Assembly (NCBI GenBank): GCA_009792885.1
Contig: WMCF01000025.1
Location: forward strand, 4,009,899-4,073,898
Length of the DNA stretch: 64,000 nucleotides
Source of the DNA: Eremophila alpestris peregrina
Taxonomy: Eukaryota; Chordata; Aves; Passeriformes; Alaudidae
Reading direction: 5' to 3'
This document shows positions 15,166-27,400 of this stretch, piece after piece. Each line of letters begins with the position of its first letter. Positions within the stretch are counted from its first letter, which is position 1. Both the position numbers and the translations under genes were made by a program. The notes below the pieces were generated by a model. The model worked only from the letters and a program-made list of their open reading frames with translations, searched no databases and was not told the DNA's origin.

Positions 15166-15272
15166 CCAGCATCCTCCTGGAAGCCTTCTAATTCATCCTT
15201 TTGCTCTGCTAGGGTGGATTCTAGATCCAGATAGGTACCATTATGAGACAATTGCAGGGTGCAGTCATCAAG
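15166..15272 (-). CDS. FHOD3: FHOD3 coding exon 2
   Basis: Second coding exon of FHOD3, 107 nt, giving 35 codons plus two bases. The product starts LDDCTLQLSHNGTYLDLEST and ends ELEGFQEDA, followed by a split glycine codon (GG + next exon). This continues directly from exon 1 (RAPQK-LDDC), as in mammalian FHOD3. Compared with the human protein from memory, the changes are conservative (for example A to S, R to K, D to E). The acceptor reads through a pyrimidine-rich tract to ttctacag (from 15273 upward). The donor is a near-perfect GGgtaagtaaag (15165 downward). Phase 0 in and phase 2 out match the exon 1 junction. It completes the next segment of the N-terminal GTPase-binding-like domain. 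It is only 107 nt long and lies in AT-rich DNA, so an ORF scan with a length cut-off would miss it. Confidence 0.95.
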
Positions 15273-15284
15273 CTGTAGAACAAA

Positions 15285-16577
15285 ATTCAGACCATAAGAT
15301 TAGAGCAGTCTTTCTCTTTGACATACCTCTACAGCCTTCCATTTTTCAAATCCCCAGACAAGATCTCCCTAAAACAAACAGTATGTCTGGAGCAGGTAAG
15401 AAAAATTTTTTGGCAATATATACAATCCCAAACCCATGTTTCCTGGACCATGTTTGCTCACAATATCAACACAACTAACAAACACAGTAACATTTATTAA
15501 AACATACAGAAGAAGACAGGAGGGCTTCAGCCAAGTGCCTTTAAAACATAATACAGAAAGAGAAGTTAATTTCAAAACGGATCTAGGATATAAATTACTA
15601 TTCTCTGTTCTTACAGTTTTAAGTAGAGTTTCTGAGCATCTGGATAAAGACAGAAAGAAGAAAGAGCTGTTTTGTGAGCTACTGAATGGCCCCTATGAGG
15701 ACAGATATAGCCACAGGACAGTGCAAAATGTGGCAGCCAAGAGTTGGGGCCCTGCAGTGAGGGTGTGTACAGTCACCCAAGTCACAGATTTTTCTGGCAT
15801 TCTGCTTTTATGGCCAGGCACTAACCAGCCTCAGAGGGTGCAGGCACAACATTCCAAGGCACTGGGTTGGGGAAGGACTGGAAACCTCTGCCAGCTTCTT
15901 GCAAAGGTACTGAGGTAATCAAGGACCAGACCTGAAAGCAGAAATCTGCCCACAAAGATGCTTAAGAGAGAAGGAGGGAGAAATTAATGAACTGTCTTTA
16001 TTTCTTTTCTGTCTTCCCTCATCTTCAAATTTTCCAGTAATTGCTCTACCTGTTGTTAAAGAAGCAGATTTGACCCAAGTTAGAAAAGAAATTTTCTGGG
16101 GTTTTGTTTGCAGGGTGCTCATCACAATAGAAGATCTGGGATGAATCATCTTAAAACTCTAGCTAACTCATTGATCAGGAACAAAACATGATCAAGAGGG
16201 AAAACTAAAGAAGCTGGAAGAGCTAGAAAGGAACACGAGCTCCTCTCTCACCATGACATAACTCAGAGACAAATAACAAATCATGAGGCAAAAAAGCCTT
16301 CCCAGGGCACAAAAACAAGACAACGTTTAGCAAGGGTCAAGTGAATGTACAGGGTTGTCCTGCCTCACCAACAGGGAGATAAGTGACCATCTGCTTAGAG
16401 AATCCAGCCTAAAGAAGAAGCCAAAAATGGACATCAGTGAGCCCAGTTGAACATGCTGCTGGGACCTTTATGTGCAGCACTGCACTGGGGGTCCTTTTGT
16501 AACTGCTTCCAAGGTCACAAATATGGTAAGCTCTACCTGTGTTGTGCTACAAGATACAAAATCCAGCCTGACAGCCA
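15285..16577 (-). other. Intron 1 sequence next to exon 2, nothing recognised
   Basis: AT-rich intron sequence. A plus-strand open frame of 160 codons at 15436-15918 is antisense to FHOD3 and has no recognisable family; it is treated as chance. No repeat family was recognised. Confidence 0.5.
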
Positions 16578-16822
16578 AACAGAACAGAACACCACTAAGG
16601 CTGGAGAAGGCCTCTACGATCATCGAGTCTCACTATCAACCACCAAAGCACATTCCTCCATGCCATGTCCACATCTTTTGAACACTGCGGGGATTGTAAT
16701 TCCACCACTTCCCTGGAGAGCCTGTTCCAACACCTGACCACCCATTCAGTGAAGAGATTTTTTTTCTAATCTCCAATCTAAACATCTGCAGGTGCAACTT
16801 GATGCCATTTCCCCTTGTCACA
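16578..16822 (-). mobile_element. CR1 LINE 3' fragment
   Basis: Minus-strand CR1 relic covering the 3' part of the element. On the plus strand it reads as the familiar reverse-complement CR1 tail: the 'ctaaggctggagaaggcct' start, the 'tccctggagagcctgttcc' block, and the 'caacttgatgccatttcccc' block near its right edge. It lies directly against a second CR1-derived segment in the same orientation (16823-17330), so two insertions or a rearrangement meet at about 16822. There is no coding capacity. Confidence 0.85.
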
Positions 16823-17330
16823 GAAATCATAGAATGGTTTGGGTTGGAACAGAACTTAAACATCATCTACTTCCAAACCCCTATATCCTAGTTTTCCTGC
16901 TGCACAATGGGTTCCAGTTCCTCCTGTTTGTTGCCCATGCTGCATGCATATGTGTAGATGCACTTCATTTAGGTGTTCAATCCCACTGCCTTTTCAGGGG
17001 AAGAAGCTCCAGTTCCTGCATGAGCATTCCCAGGTGCTTCTGCAGTTTCTAGCACATCAATAACCATTGCTGCTGCATGGATCTCCACCCCCTACCACTA
17101 ACGAGACAGCAGGCCAAAGGACCTCATTAGCACACTGTCTGTCAAACAGTGGCACGCTGCCTCCAGGTCCGTCTTCAGTGGTTGTGATTTTATCTCCTTG
17201 CCCCTCCAAATCTTGTTTAAAGCTCTCACTGAATGAGACCTGCTAACTCCTGTGCAAAGACCCTTTCCCCCTTTGAAACACACATACCCTGTCTCCTGCC
17301 AGCACGCCCAGTGTCATGATCAAAGAACCC
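16823..17330 (-). mobile_element. Internally deleted CR1: 5' endonuclease region joined to 3' tail
   Basis: Read on the minus strand, 17330-16882 looks like a CR1 5' leader followed by the beginning of the apurinic-endonuclease domain of ORF2. The peptide ACSMGNKQEELEPIVQQEN is visible at about 16894-16950, followed by an in-frame TAG where the family usually has a tyrosine codon. At 16881/16882 the sequence passes straight into a CR1 3' terminus (16823-16881, 'tagaatggtttgggttgg' on the plus strand). Nearly all of the endonuclease and the reverse transcriptase are therefore missing. This could be one deleted copy or two copies brought together. The right boundary is approximate. Confidence 0.7.
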
Positions 17331-20300
17331 AAAATGAAGACGTTTCATTCCTCTGGATTTAGCAAAAACAAACTGACAGATTCTTTGCAGGCTTCCATCT
17401 ACCAAAAGGCAACCATGGCAATGATGGTGTAACCATACATCCCTGCTGCAAAGGCCACTTTGAGAAGAGTCAAATATTTAACACCATACTTTATGCCAAT
17501 CTCCTGCCACAGGTGGCAGCCAGTAACTCTCTGAAGGGGTAAGGAGGGGTCTGAAATAGCCAGTGACTCAAGGAAAGGAAATTACCACCCTTTATCACTT
17601 CCATGGATTTTTCTTTCTGCTCTTTTTAAAGCTTAGAAAGAAAATCAATTAAAGTCTATCCTTGATGAATTACCTCTTTTAATTTCCAATCCAAGTTTTG
17701 ATTCTCAGTACTGTTCAGGAAAAGCATAATAAGCAGCCACTCATCTTATCTGGCAGTCAATACCTAAACTCAGTCACTCAGTTTCCTGCCACTGATTTAT
17801 GTACAAGAAAGGAAAACAAATTGCGTATTCTGGATTAGCTGCATTGGAAATACTGCAGAAAAGCTCATTTACAATTAGCAATAGAGTGTGATTTTGCAAT
17901 TTGAAAGAAAAGTTCAACCTCTGGAGAAACAGTAGAGAAAGGAGGTCAAGTTGTATTTCAAAATTGTTCCATTTTTTTTTCTTTTCTTTTTTGTGTTTTT
18001 TCCCTGGTGAAGGAGCAAACCATTAAATAAGGTTTAAGGTGACATAAGATTTTACTCTGATATCTAAGGTTTGAAGAAATCAAAGAACCTGCAAGTGCAA
18101 GACAATAAAAATACAACAGTGTTGCTACTCTGTCTCTTTCCAGTTACAAAAGATATTATTAACCTGTGCAAATTCAAAATACACTGTTCAGAGAAGAAAG
18201 ATTACATACTACTCTGGGAAACTTTTTCCAAGTAGTTCAGGGTATGTAATGAAATGCTAATTTATTCAAAGTAATGCCAAAAGGCAAACTACTAATTAGA
18301 TAAATGTTGTGCTGTCTCTATGGAGATTAGGAGGTTTGCCCACAATTTCCATTTATACTGCATAATTAGAGAAAAGAAGTTGTGCTTTACTAATATCTTG
18401 TGACTTTAGTGTACAAAAAGCACTACAGGAACAGGAAGTCCTCCACAGACAAAATAAATAAGTACATTGTACCTATGTTCCTCTCATTTTCATAGGTTCA
18501 GCTGAACACGGTATTCATTTGGGCTTTAAGGCACTGTACATTGCATGCTGTATTTGTTAATAGAAGTTATGGGAGAAATGGAAATATCTTTTATTTCCAT
18601 TACTTAATGCTGAGTCTTGCCAAAAAGGTGGAGTTTTTTAAGTCTCTTTCATGTGTACACACAAAGATGGAAGTGAACAAAGCAACACTTTAAAAGTTCA
18701 AGTAAGTATTAAAGCAATGAACTCTTGAAATCTTCCTTATATAGGATGACTTTGCTACTCTGCCTCCAGCTTCACTTGTACACATACATTACAGGCAGAA
18801 TACAAAATGAGAAGCCACTTTATAAATTATTTTTAATTAGTAAATTGCCTGCATTTTTCAACACAAAGGACGGCTGATGTTCTCTCATTAGTGCTTATTA
18901 GTAACAATTAAGGATGTTGGTGCCTCCCCTCTCCTCAACGTTAATCCCATGTTTATCTGCTATACATCACTTCTCCTGTCTCTGGAGACTGTCACAAAGA
19001 GCCCCATCTAGTTCATTCATTACATGCTTCTCCCACTGATCAAAATTCACATTGAAATCCTTACTAAAAAAACTCTTAGTAAAATCAAAAGGCAGAATTC
19101 CTGCAAACAATCTTTTAAAGACTATTTAACTGAGCTGGTTTATATCCTCATGAATGAGACATCTATTCAGCTTTCTAGAAATTATTTTATTTAATCTTTT
19201 TCTTCATAATAGTCTTTAACCATTCAGTATTCCTTACTAGTCCCAAAATTCTGATCTGCATTTTGTTATTATTAAACTGCATAATTCATTTCTATTACTG
19301 CCAAAAGGTGAGATTCTCCAAGACCTTTTCAAGATCTTACAAAACTGTTTGTTCTAAAAATCTCTAACCCATCCCTTCAAATAATTTATCATTTTTTGCA
19401 TCACACTTTACTGTATTGCCAAGAAGATCCAAAAGGTTATACAAGTCATTTAAATGGGACTCATCCTGTAGGCTTTTTCATATTTTCCTATAATCACATT
19501 AAAAGAATACTACCAGTATCATGGAACCATAAACAGAAATAAGCATCATCAAATGGGACAAAAGCAATACTACTTCTCCAAGTCAAACACAGGGTTACTC
19601 CATCATCAGTTTTCTGCAACATTTCAAGGGTTTTGGTTTTAGTAGAAGCATTAAATGGTACCATAAAGCTATAAAAAAACCCTATGTGTTCATTTTAATT
19701 ATATTCTCATCTTTGCAAATAAACAGTTTCTTTGGAAAACATCCATGGTATATTCTTGAATCCCTAAGGAAATTTTTGAAATCTCTTGTCTCTACAAAGA
19801 GTGGGACTACCTAGGAGTAGTCTCATTCACACAAAGTGAAGAAACAAAAACGGGTGTAACAGTCAACAAAATAAGTGCTTTAGTCAGAATCATCAGCTGT
19901 GGATAGTCAGACCTCACCACAGGGTTTACAGGAAGAAAGCAAAGAAATTAAGACTGTCTTTGTGCAGGTCTTCCTCATTAAAAATGTAACTAAAGTGCTA
20001 ATCATCATCTTCAGTTTCATACTGAAATGGTAAGATCTGTTCTCTGTCATGACAAGATCAGTATTAAGGAGTAGTAGTTGCTTAGGTGCTGATTCACTGA
20101 TTTATAGCTGTCTTTTTGGACAAGAGAAGAACCTGGAAAAGGCTTCTTAAGCAGCACTGACCTCACTAGCTACTCACTGATTTTCCAAAACTGACCAGAA
20201 ACATAGAAACAGTGAGACAACCAGATACTTGTGTACAACAGCCTGAAATGCAAGTAGAGCCAATAAGTTAAATCACTCTTTCTGTAATAAAAGTTCTAGA

Positions 20301-22020
20301 AGGACAGAGAGATATTTGAACTTTTTCAGATTGCAGCTGGTGTCCACACAGAGGTAACTGATCCACACCATCCACACACTACAGTACCTACACTGCAACA
20401 TAAAAAAGCTGGCACAAATGGAAAACCATGAAAACACCATGCACAAAACCTAAACACCATCATCCAAACAGTTCCATGTATATGTGGATATAAATTATGC
20501 ATGCATTTTAGATATTTTTCCTGTTTAAAAAAAAAAAAGTAACCATTGCCTAAATTTGACAGGCACATCCAGACATTCAAAACAGCTGAAGAGGAAGCAC
20601 ATAAAAAGATTACAAACAATATTTAGACTGCTATATATTTATACCTACACTGCTTAAAGTTTCACTTAGAGAAGTTGAGCACAATTCATCATAAAAAAAG
20701 CAAACAAACATTTGATTAAAAAGTTAAAATGTGAGAGTATTTAAAAGCAGAGCTTCCTACTCCATCTTTTGCCATTTCTCCCATTACAGAGTGAAACTAT
20801 ACCATACAAAAAGACAGGGGTATTCTGGCTTCAGTTATTACTAGGAACAAGCATAACCAGGTCAGAGCTGCAGAGCTTCATCCTGACCCTGATTCAAGGG
20901 TCACCCCCACCTCAGCAGCAACACACCCATTTGCAAAGTGAACACAGGTTGGAGAAAACTAAGCAACCCACTCATGCAGGTGTTCCTTATAGACTACCAG
21001 TAAATCAAGAACAAAGGGCAGAAGCTCAGTTTGTCATCTTCTGTCTCAGGTAACTATATCTGGCTAGTTGTGGCTAGTCTCTTATCCTGTGGGGCCAAAA
21101 TAGTTCATATTACAAGACTATCAAGCTTAAGAAAACTCAAAATAAATCAATAGTAGTATACCTAGAGTGATGATTTTTTTTTTCTCATTTCAAGCACTGA
21201 TCCACAGAAAGAGGCAACACCCATTTTACTTTATAAAGAAGTCCTTATTACTGTGCAACAGGAGAGCCCATCTTTTTTTTTTGAATTTCACAGTTCAAAT
21301 GCATCACCAAAAGTAGCAAAGAACAGCAAGGGAAAGAAGAAGAGCAGCAAGAAAAGGTGTTGATCAGCCAGTTAGCTGGTGCTGAAAAATGACTGCTGCC
21401 ACTTTCAGAAACTAGTTGAAGCAACTGAAATAAAAGTAAATAAATTAAAAAGTGCATTCAATCACTGTTTTCATCTAGTGCCTTTGGCCTCTTATAATCC
21501 AAGAGAAATACCAAGAAACCAAGCATGAGGGGCATGAGGAGAGAATTGTGATATCCATACACAGAGGCTGAGGACGGCTGTGTGATCCTCCTCACACACC
21601 CTTGTGAGGCTCCATGCACACACCAGTCTCCTCACTCAAGAAGCCCACTGGGCACTAATTCAATGCAAGGTCAACACACATTTTACTGTGCCAAAAGAAA
21701 CTCCCACAATCCTGTTTTCTCGTCCTCCAGAAGGCTATGATACATCAGTATATTGCCAAAGTGGATGTTTGTTGGGTTTAATGTGTCTGTCTTACACATA
21801 CAGCAGCAGTAGGTTGGCAGAGTTAAGGCAGGGAAATTGCAGACACGCCCTCCTGTCCTTTCAAAAAGGCACAGCAGGCCCACAAGCCATTCTCCTCTTC
21901 CCTTTATTCAAAGGCCACAGAGTTGTATTTTTTCAACAATCATGAGAAATGCTCTTCTCCCACCTCCAACTCCCTGCCCTGAGAATCCATTCAGAGGAAC
22001 ATATTTTTAACAAATGTCTC
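17331..22020 (-). other. Intron 1, unique AT-rich sequence
   Basis: About 4.7 kb of AT-rich intron with no exon, RNA gene or repeat family that I can name. It has short T-rich runs (around 17970-18000 and 21174-21184) and an A run near 20527-20538. Open frames are short and unremarkable. Confidence 0.5.
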
Positions 22021-22501
22021 TAAATGGCAGGACCAGCAGATTGGGTGAGGTGATTCTCCACCTGTGCCTATGTGAGACCTCAGCTGGAGTACTGCATCCA
22101 GTTCTGTGGTACTCAGCTTAAGAAAGATGTGGACCTTTCAGAGGGTTCCAGAGGAAGGCCAGAGGGCTGGAGCAGCTCAGCCTGGAGAAGGCTTCAGGGA
22201 GACCTCACTGAAGCCTCCCAGTATTTAAAGAGTGCTTATGAATAAAAGGGAGAACAGCCTTTTTTATGAGTAGATAGTAAAAGAGGAACAGTTTTAAATA
22301 TGAGGAAAGATTTAAATTAGATATTAGAAAGAAATTCTTTACTAAGAGTAGTAATGCACTCTAGCAAGTTTCCTAGAGAATCTGTAGATGTGCCATCAAT
22401 CAAAATGTTCAAGGTCAGATGGCCTTAAGCAACCTAATCTAGTGGGTGGCATTGCTGCCTAAGGCAAGGGGCTGAAACTAACCCAAACATATCTATGATA
22501 A
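22021..22501 (+). mobile_element. CR1 LINE 3' fragment, old
   Basis: Plus-strand CR1 relic. It starts in the ORF2 C-terminal region ('ctcagctggagtactgcatc', equivalent to the usual PQLEYCIQ-type residues). It runs through 'ctggagcagctcagcctgga' to the terminal block, ending 'acccaaacatatctatgat' at about 22500. It is more diverged than the relics at 28.5 and 33.3 kb, with AT-rich drift and small deletions in the middle (22230-22340). Non-functional. Confidence 0.85.
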
Positions 22502-23663
22502 ATGCAAACAAAGTGTTACCAAGTTGGCAGCCAGTGTGTGCCAAGATATAGCCAAGTATCCTCTTTATACTACCTTCTATTTAAATAAAAGTAGGCATCC
22601 TTCAAAAATGCAGTTCAGACAGTAATCAAGGATTCCATTAATAGGAGTAAGGGTCCTACAGTATGAGATGAGAGGACGATATTCTTGCTTACTGGTGTTA
22701 GTACAGATCACCAAAACCACTCAGCTTTGCAGTCACTCACTGGAATCACAGCCAGCTCTCACCAGATTTCCAGTAATTTGAGCTAGACCCACTGGACAGA
22801 CTACTTTGTTCATTTGGTTGTTTTTTTTCCGAAATTACAGAGAAAGGGAATGAGAGAGGGAAAGATTAGAGTAATCCAATATGAAACTGTGGAAATAAAA
22901 ATCCCTCGTCAATTCTAGTCTTTGGCACAGCCTCTGAAAATCCTTATCTTACTCAAATGTCTTAGCTCATCTTTCATTTAAACATGATTGGGTTACAATT
23001 GTTGTTCTTAGTGGTGGTGTGTTTCTTATTCACCTACAGCACGCTCTGCAGAGTAGGGTTGATGAAAAGCAAAGTTTCTTTACTCTCAGTTTTCCTTTCT
23101 AAATCCAAAGCCTTGTTTGGCTTTACACATCACGAGTCTGACACATTCACACACTTGAGCTATGCAGTTCTTAAACACTCTCCCTTCTGGTTCAGCTGTT
23201 TCCAACACAATGGGAATCCTGTTACCAGGGCCAACAAGTCTCAGTTTTCCCTTTACATTCCCATATCCCCCCTTCTTTAATCAAACGAAGTACTCCTCAG
23301 GAAAAAGCAGAAAAAACTGCTCTTCCTGCTCACCAGCCCAAAAGTAGTCCATATTTCTAAGCACAGTAGTACAAACTAATTGGCAGAAATTATTATTTAA
23401 TACTGTGCCATTCAAGGCTAAGCCCACATAAGAGTGACCATGCTGTTTTCAGAATGTACCGTATTTTCATGCTTTTTAAATTTTATTGCAGATAGCAGAT
23501 TCAGGTTTTCTGTACCTGCACACAGCCAGTGGTCCTTTGGTAGCACTTTACAATGTAATACAGTTGCTGTCACTGTTAATTGTCACAGACTAACTAAAAA
23601 ATAAGAAGGATCTACTTACATCCAACAGACCACAGCGAATCCAACAATTGTTTATCTGGCTTC
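22502..23663 (-). other. Intron 1 spacer, nothing recognised
   Basis: AT-rich intron sequence between a CR1 relic and a candidate LTR. A plus-strand open frame of 98 codons at 22984-23280 begins with a hydrophobic run but has no family resemblance and no supporting context; it is taken as chance. Confidence 0.5.
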
Positions 23664-23669
23664 TGTTAC

Positions 23670-24413
23670 TGTTGCAGCAGCCTTCTTGTTAGAGAGTAGA
23701 AATGAGCTGAGACACAGACTTCTTGTTTATCACAGCCTGAAAAGGGTCCTGGTTTATTCCTCTGTACAGCTTAGCCATCCTGACTCCAACTATTCTCCAA
23801 CTCTGGCTGCAGCAAGCTCCTGCTGTAGGTTTCCTTTGCAGGCTCTGACTGCTGGTTATTTCCTGCTGAACTATGACTGCACAGATTTGTTTGCGGACTC
23901 TGAATGCAGGCTTTTACCCAGCTAGACTGTGACTGCAGGCTGCAACAACAGGCTCTGACTGCAGACCCAGACTGACCTCACAGCAGTGATTCCCTCTGCC
24001 AGGATCCTTCTTTTCCGTGGTCCCCTCTTCCTCAAGGTTCCACCTTCTTCATGATCCTTCCTCAGTAGCTAACCCACTCCCTTTTATCACACTTATTTTT
24101 ATTGGCTACAGCTGTTACTCATCAGGAGTGAGGCTGTATTGGGTAATTAACACAGCTGTTACTTATCAGGGGCAAGGCCACCTGTATTCCCTTCTCCTAC
24201 AAGTTACAACCAATTGCTCTCTTGTCTCTCCCTTCTCATGTGAGTAGATGAGTAGCAAGTGCTACCTGGTCTGTGTCACATCATCATCACTTTGGGCAAT
24301 ATGATGGAGAAAGAACAAAGCACCTAGGCCAGGACTGATGCTGCACAACTTATCCTGTGTAAAAAGCTTGACATGAGATAAAAGGAAAGAAAATAATCTG
24401 TATGTAAACCACA
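23670..24413 (-). mobile_element. Candidate solo LTR of an endogenous retrovirus (minus orientation)
   Basis: On the minus strand this block starts TGTGGTTTAC and ends GCTGCAACA, so it has TG...CA ends. Inside, in the right order, are a CCAAT box (24101-24105), a TATA-like ATAAAAG (24081-24087), and an AATAAA poly-A signal (23753-23758) followed by a GT/CT-rich stretch. Flanking hexamers are TGTTAC (23664-23669) and TGTTAG (24414-24419), a 5-of-6 match that could be an aged target-site duplication. No gag, pol or env sequence adjoins it, so a solo LTR is the simplest reading. Between TATA and AATAAA lie at least five copies of a ctctgactgcag-like motif spaced 24-30 bp. I cannot name the family. 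Confidence 0.5.
23844..23966. repeat. Degenerate tandem motif (ctctgactgcag-like) inside the candidate LTR
   Basis: Copies start at about 23844, 23874, 23898, 23928 and 23954, with a weaker one near 23801. Spacing is 24-30 bp and the units differ at several positions. Variable short repeats are common inside retroviral LTRs; this supports the LTR reading but does not prove it. Confidence 0.6.
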
Positions 24414-24419
24414 TGTTAG

Positions 24420-27400
24420 TGCCCAAAATTAAGTGGACACTAAAAACTACTCCTATTTTGAAGTATGACAGCAACCCCACACACCATCATTATCTTGATC
24501 TAAAAGCCCTGTGTGCCAAGTAGATCCACTCCAATTAATTGAAACATAGCTATGCTCCTTCCCCCATATCTTTCTCCTTTTTAAAGCTAATTTTGTAACT
24601 CCAAGAATTTTCTAACAAAAAATGCCAAAGGCTATCCTTTAAAATTCTAACTACACCAATAGTTTTGTGAGGTCAAAGTTTTAAAAGTTAGGTCAGGCTC
24701 ATAGGCTAAAAAGAAGGTCATTTTTGTTGATGGCAACTGTGCCACATTCAGTCATCCATGCTCACAAGTCAGTAGGCTGCTGAACTCCAGCAAGCTCGCT
24801 TTTCCACACTCTTTTAGAGGTCGATGGAAAGACCCCTAATAACTTCCTAGATCTTAAACTTTACATTATAAGAAGTAATCCAGCATGTACAACAGTATTC
24901 CAGAATTTTTCATCCCTTTAGGAGTGATATCTTATAAGGAGCATATCTTGTAAGAGCAGTTATTAATGCTAATGCACATGTGGTTTATTTTTAGCACAGT
25001 AATTGCCATTGTCAAAATACTTCATAAACTACACTCACTTTGCAGAGCTTATGTGCAATTATGGCATTGACTGAGCCATGCCTCCACACAAAGCATAATC
25101 CAAAGGTTTGCACAACTAGGTGTAGGGACACAGGAGCACAATCACTTTAAAAGGAACTGCTACTCTGATATGGAAATGGTGGTATTTTGAACATAGCCTA
25201 CACTCCTAGTCTGAAACAGCAGCTTTTATCTCTGGTCTAGTAGACGCCACAAAATACTCCTGGGGTCAGGTAATACAGGGCATGAAGTGAAACATAAATG
25301 GCACATTAGATCCTCAAGAGCCACTGGAAAAATACACTGCCAATAAAAATATTCTGCTGAAATAACAAAGACATTGAAAACAAACACAGAAAGCTGTTAT
25401 ATTAATATTATGGGTTTGACTTAAGAATAACAAAAGGAAGTTCAGAGTTCAAAATTCTGAAACTGCTATTTCAGGGGTCTCAAATACAGACAACACCACA
25501 GTGAACACGTAATGAGTGGATGCCTACCTGTTGCTATTCTTGGGCAGCTTTGTCACCAACTCTCAGACCTTTTGCTTGGCAATTCCCTTTAACACAGTGC
25601 TCCACAGGGAGCATTTAGATTTTATTACAGTATCTCTGTCCAAGTGTGACACCGTGGCTTCCAACAGCAGCCACATAGGCATTGTTAGAAAGCACATGAG
25701 TGCTCAAAATGTCAATAGCCATGGAACAAGATAGCCAAATTCATTTAGTGTTACTGCAATGTTTAATATTACCTTAAAAAAGGTAACTGAAAAAATTAAA
25801 AATAATTGCATTTCTGCATAAAAAACCCTGAAAATAGCATGTGGGATGGGGAACTAACACACCTAATTCTACCATTTTAAGTGACTTAAAATGGAGATGA
25901 CACACAAACCAAACAGGCAACGGAATTCATCAAAGTCAAATTTACACCAAAAAGCTCCATCTCTTTAACTCAAAACCCCACATTTTTCTCACAATAAACA
26001 TAACAAACCTATAGCATGAGAATAACCTAACCTCTGCATCCATTCAAACTTTTGGCATCTAGATTTTTCAAATCCCTTTCCCCATCTCTGTTCAGCTTTT
26101 CCTAACTAAGAAGACAAAGAGCTAGCTCTCCTCACCTTCATGATTAAGGACATCTTCAGCTGAACAGAAAGGAAAGAGGCCATAAAAACAGGATTCTTTA
26201 TTTGAAAGTATATACAGCTTTTTGGCTGATACACAGAGGATGCCTACAACTGACAAGCTCTCATTTACATTTGGCTGGAACTACTGTTAAGGTATCCAAG
26301 GAAATGGAAATAATCTCAAAGAAAGAGATAGGTCAATAAAAGTGAGAGGAGTAGAGAAAGGATTAGATTCAATGAAGTTTATCATCTGAGGAATCTTTTG
26401 TTCAGAGTGTGTGTATCTGTGTGTAGGAGAAGCACCGAGTTAAAATCTCAGAAATCATTCTTTTAAAGTAGTAGTTCAGGAAAGGAAAATTAATAACTAC
26501 TGCATGACAATTCCATCTGTCTTTCACACATCTCCTACTAAACTGAAAACTGATGTATTTCATATTTGAAAAAGGATTTTTGAAGTCCTAAAGGAAAATG
26601 AACACATAAATTGCACCCTTTTATTCTTAATACATAACTGTGAGAAAAAGCTTTTTATTGATATCCTCCACCTAGCACAGAAGGATTATAACATTGTTAC
26701 TCTAACTGCATTTGGGACATCACAGGTTGCTCACGATCCTATAACAAAACTAAAATACTGGACTACTTCAGAACCACACACACAATTTACAGATATGCAG
26801 GAACACACACAGCAAGCAATTACCCTTCTTTGGCTGTGGTGGTTTCATTGCCATAAGTGGCTGAACAACTAGTAGAAAATACACCACAAAAAAAAGATAC
26901 CAAACAATAACACAGTGTGCTGATGGAATTTCCATCTATATGACCCACACCACCACTCTTTTAAAAATGGTGCAGCTGAAATGTCAGTCCTGCAATAGGA
27001 TATACTTAAAATCAGTACTTGATAGAAGAGGTTATTTGCATCCATGAGCATTCTCCAGGAAAAATCAAAACTAAGGAAAAATGAGAAAGTAGCAACAAGA
27101 TATCAGGTCATTTGAAAACCTAGAGCAGGAAGGTCCTGGGGGAAAGAAGACAGCTTCAGAGAAAGAGGAGTAGGGCACCGTTCTGGAGCAACAGCAGTTC
27201 TAGTAAAATTCACAAATCTTCGAGAGCCAAAAGAGATGGGGAGTTAATGAGACTCAAAGACTAAGCTAGTAAAAGATATAAGATGCCCAGGATAAAGTGT
27301 CTTGTTATAAACAAGCTTTGACTCAGAAGCTTCTGATCAGGTATTTGAAAGCTAAAAAACCCAGCAACAATAATAAAAAAAACTAAAAAACTAGCACAAA

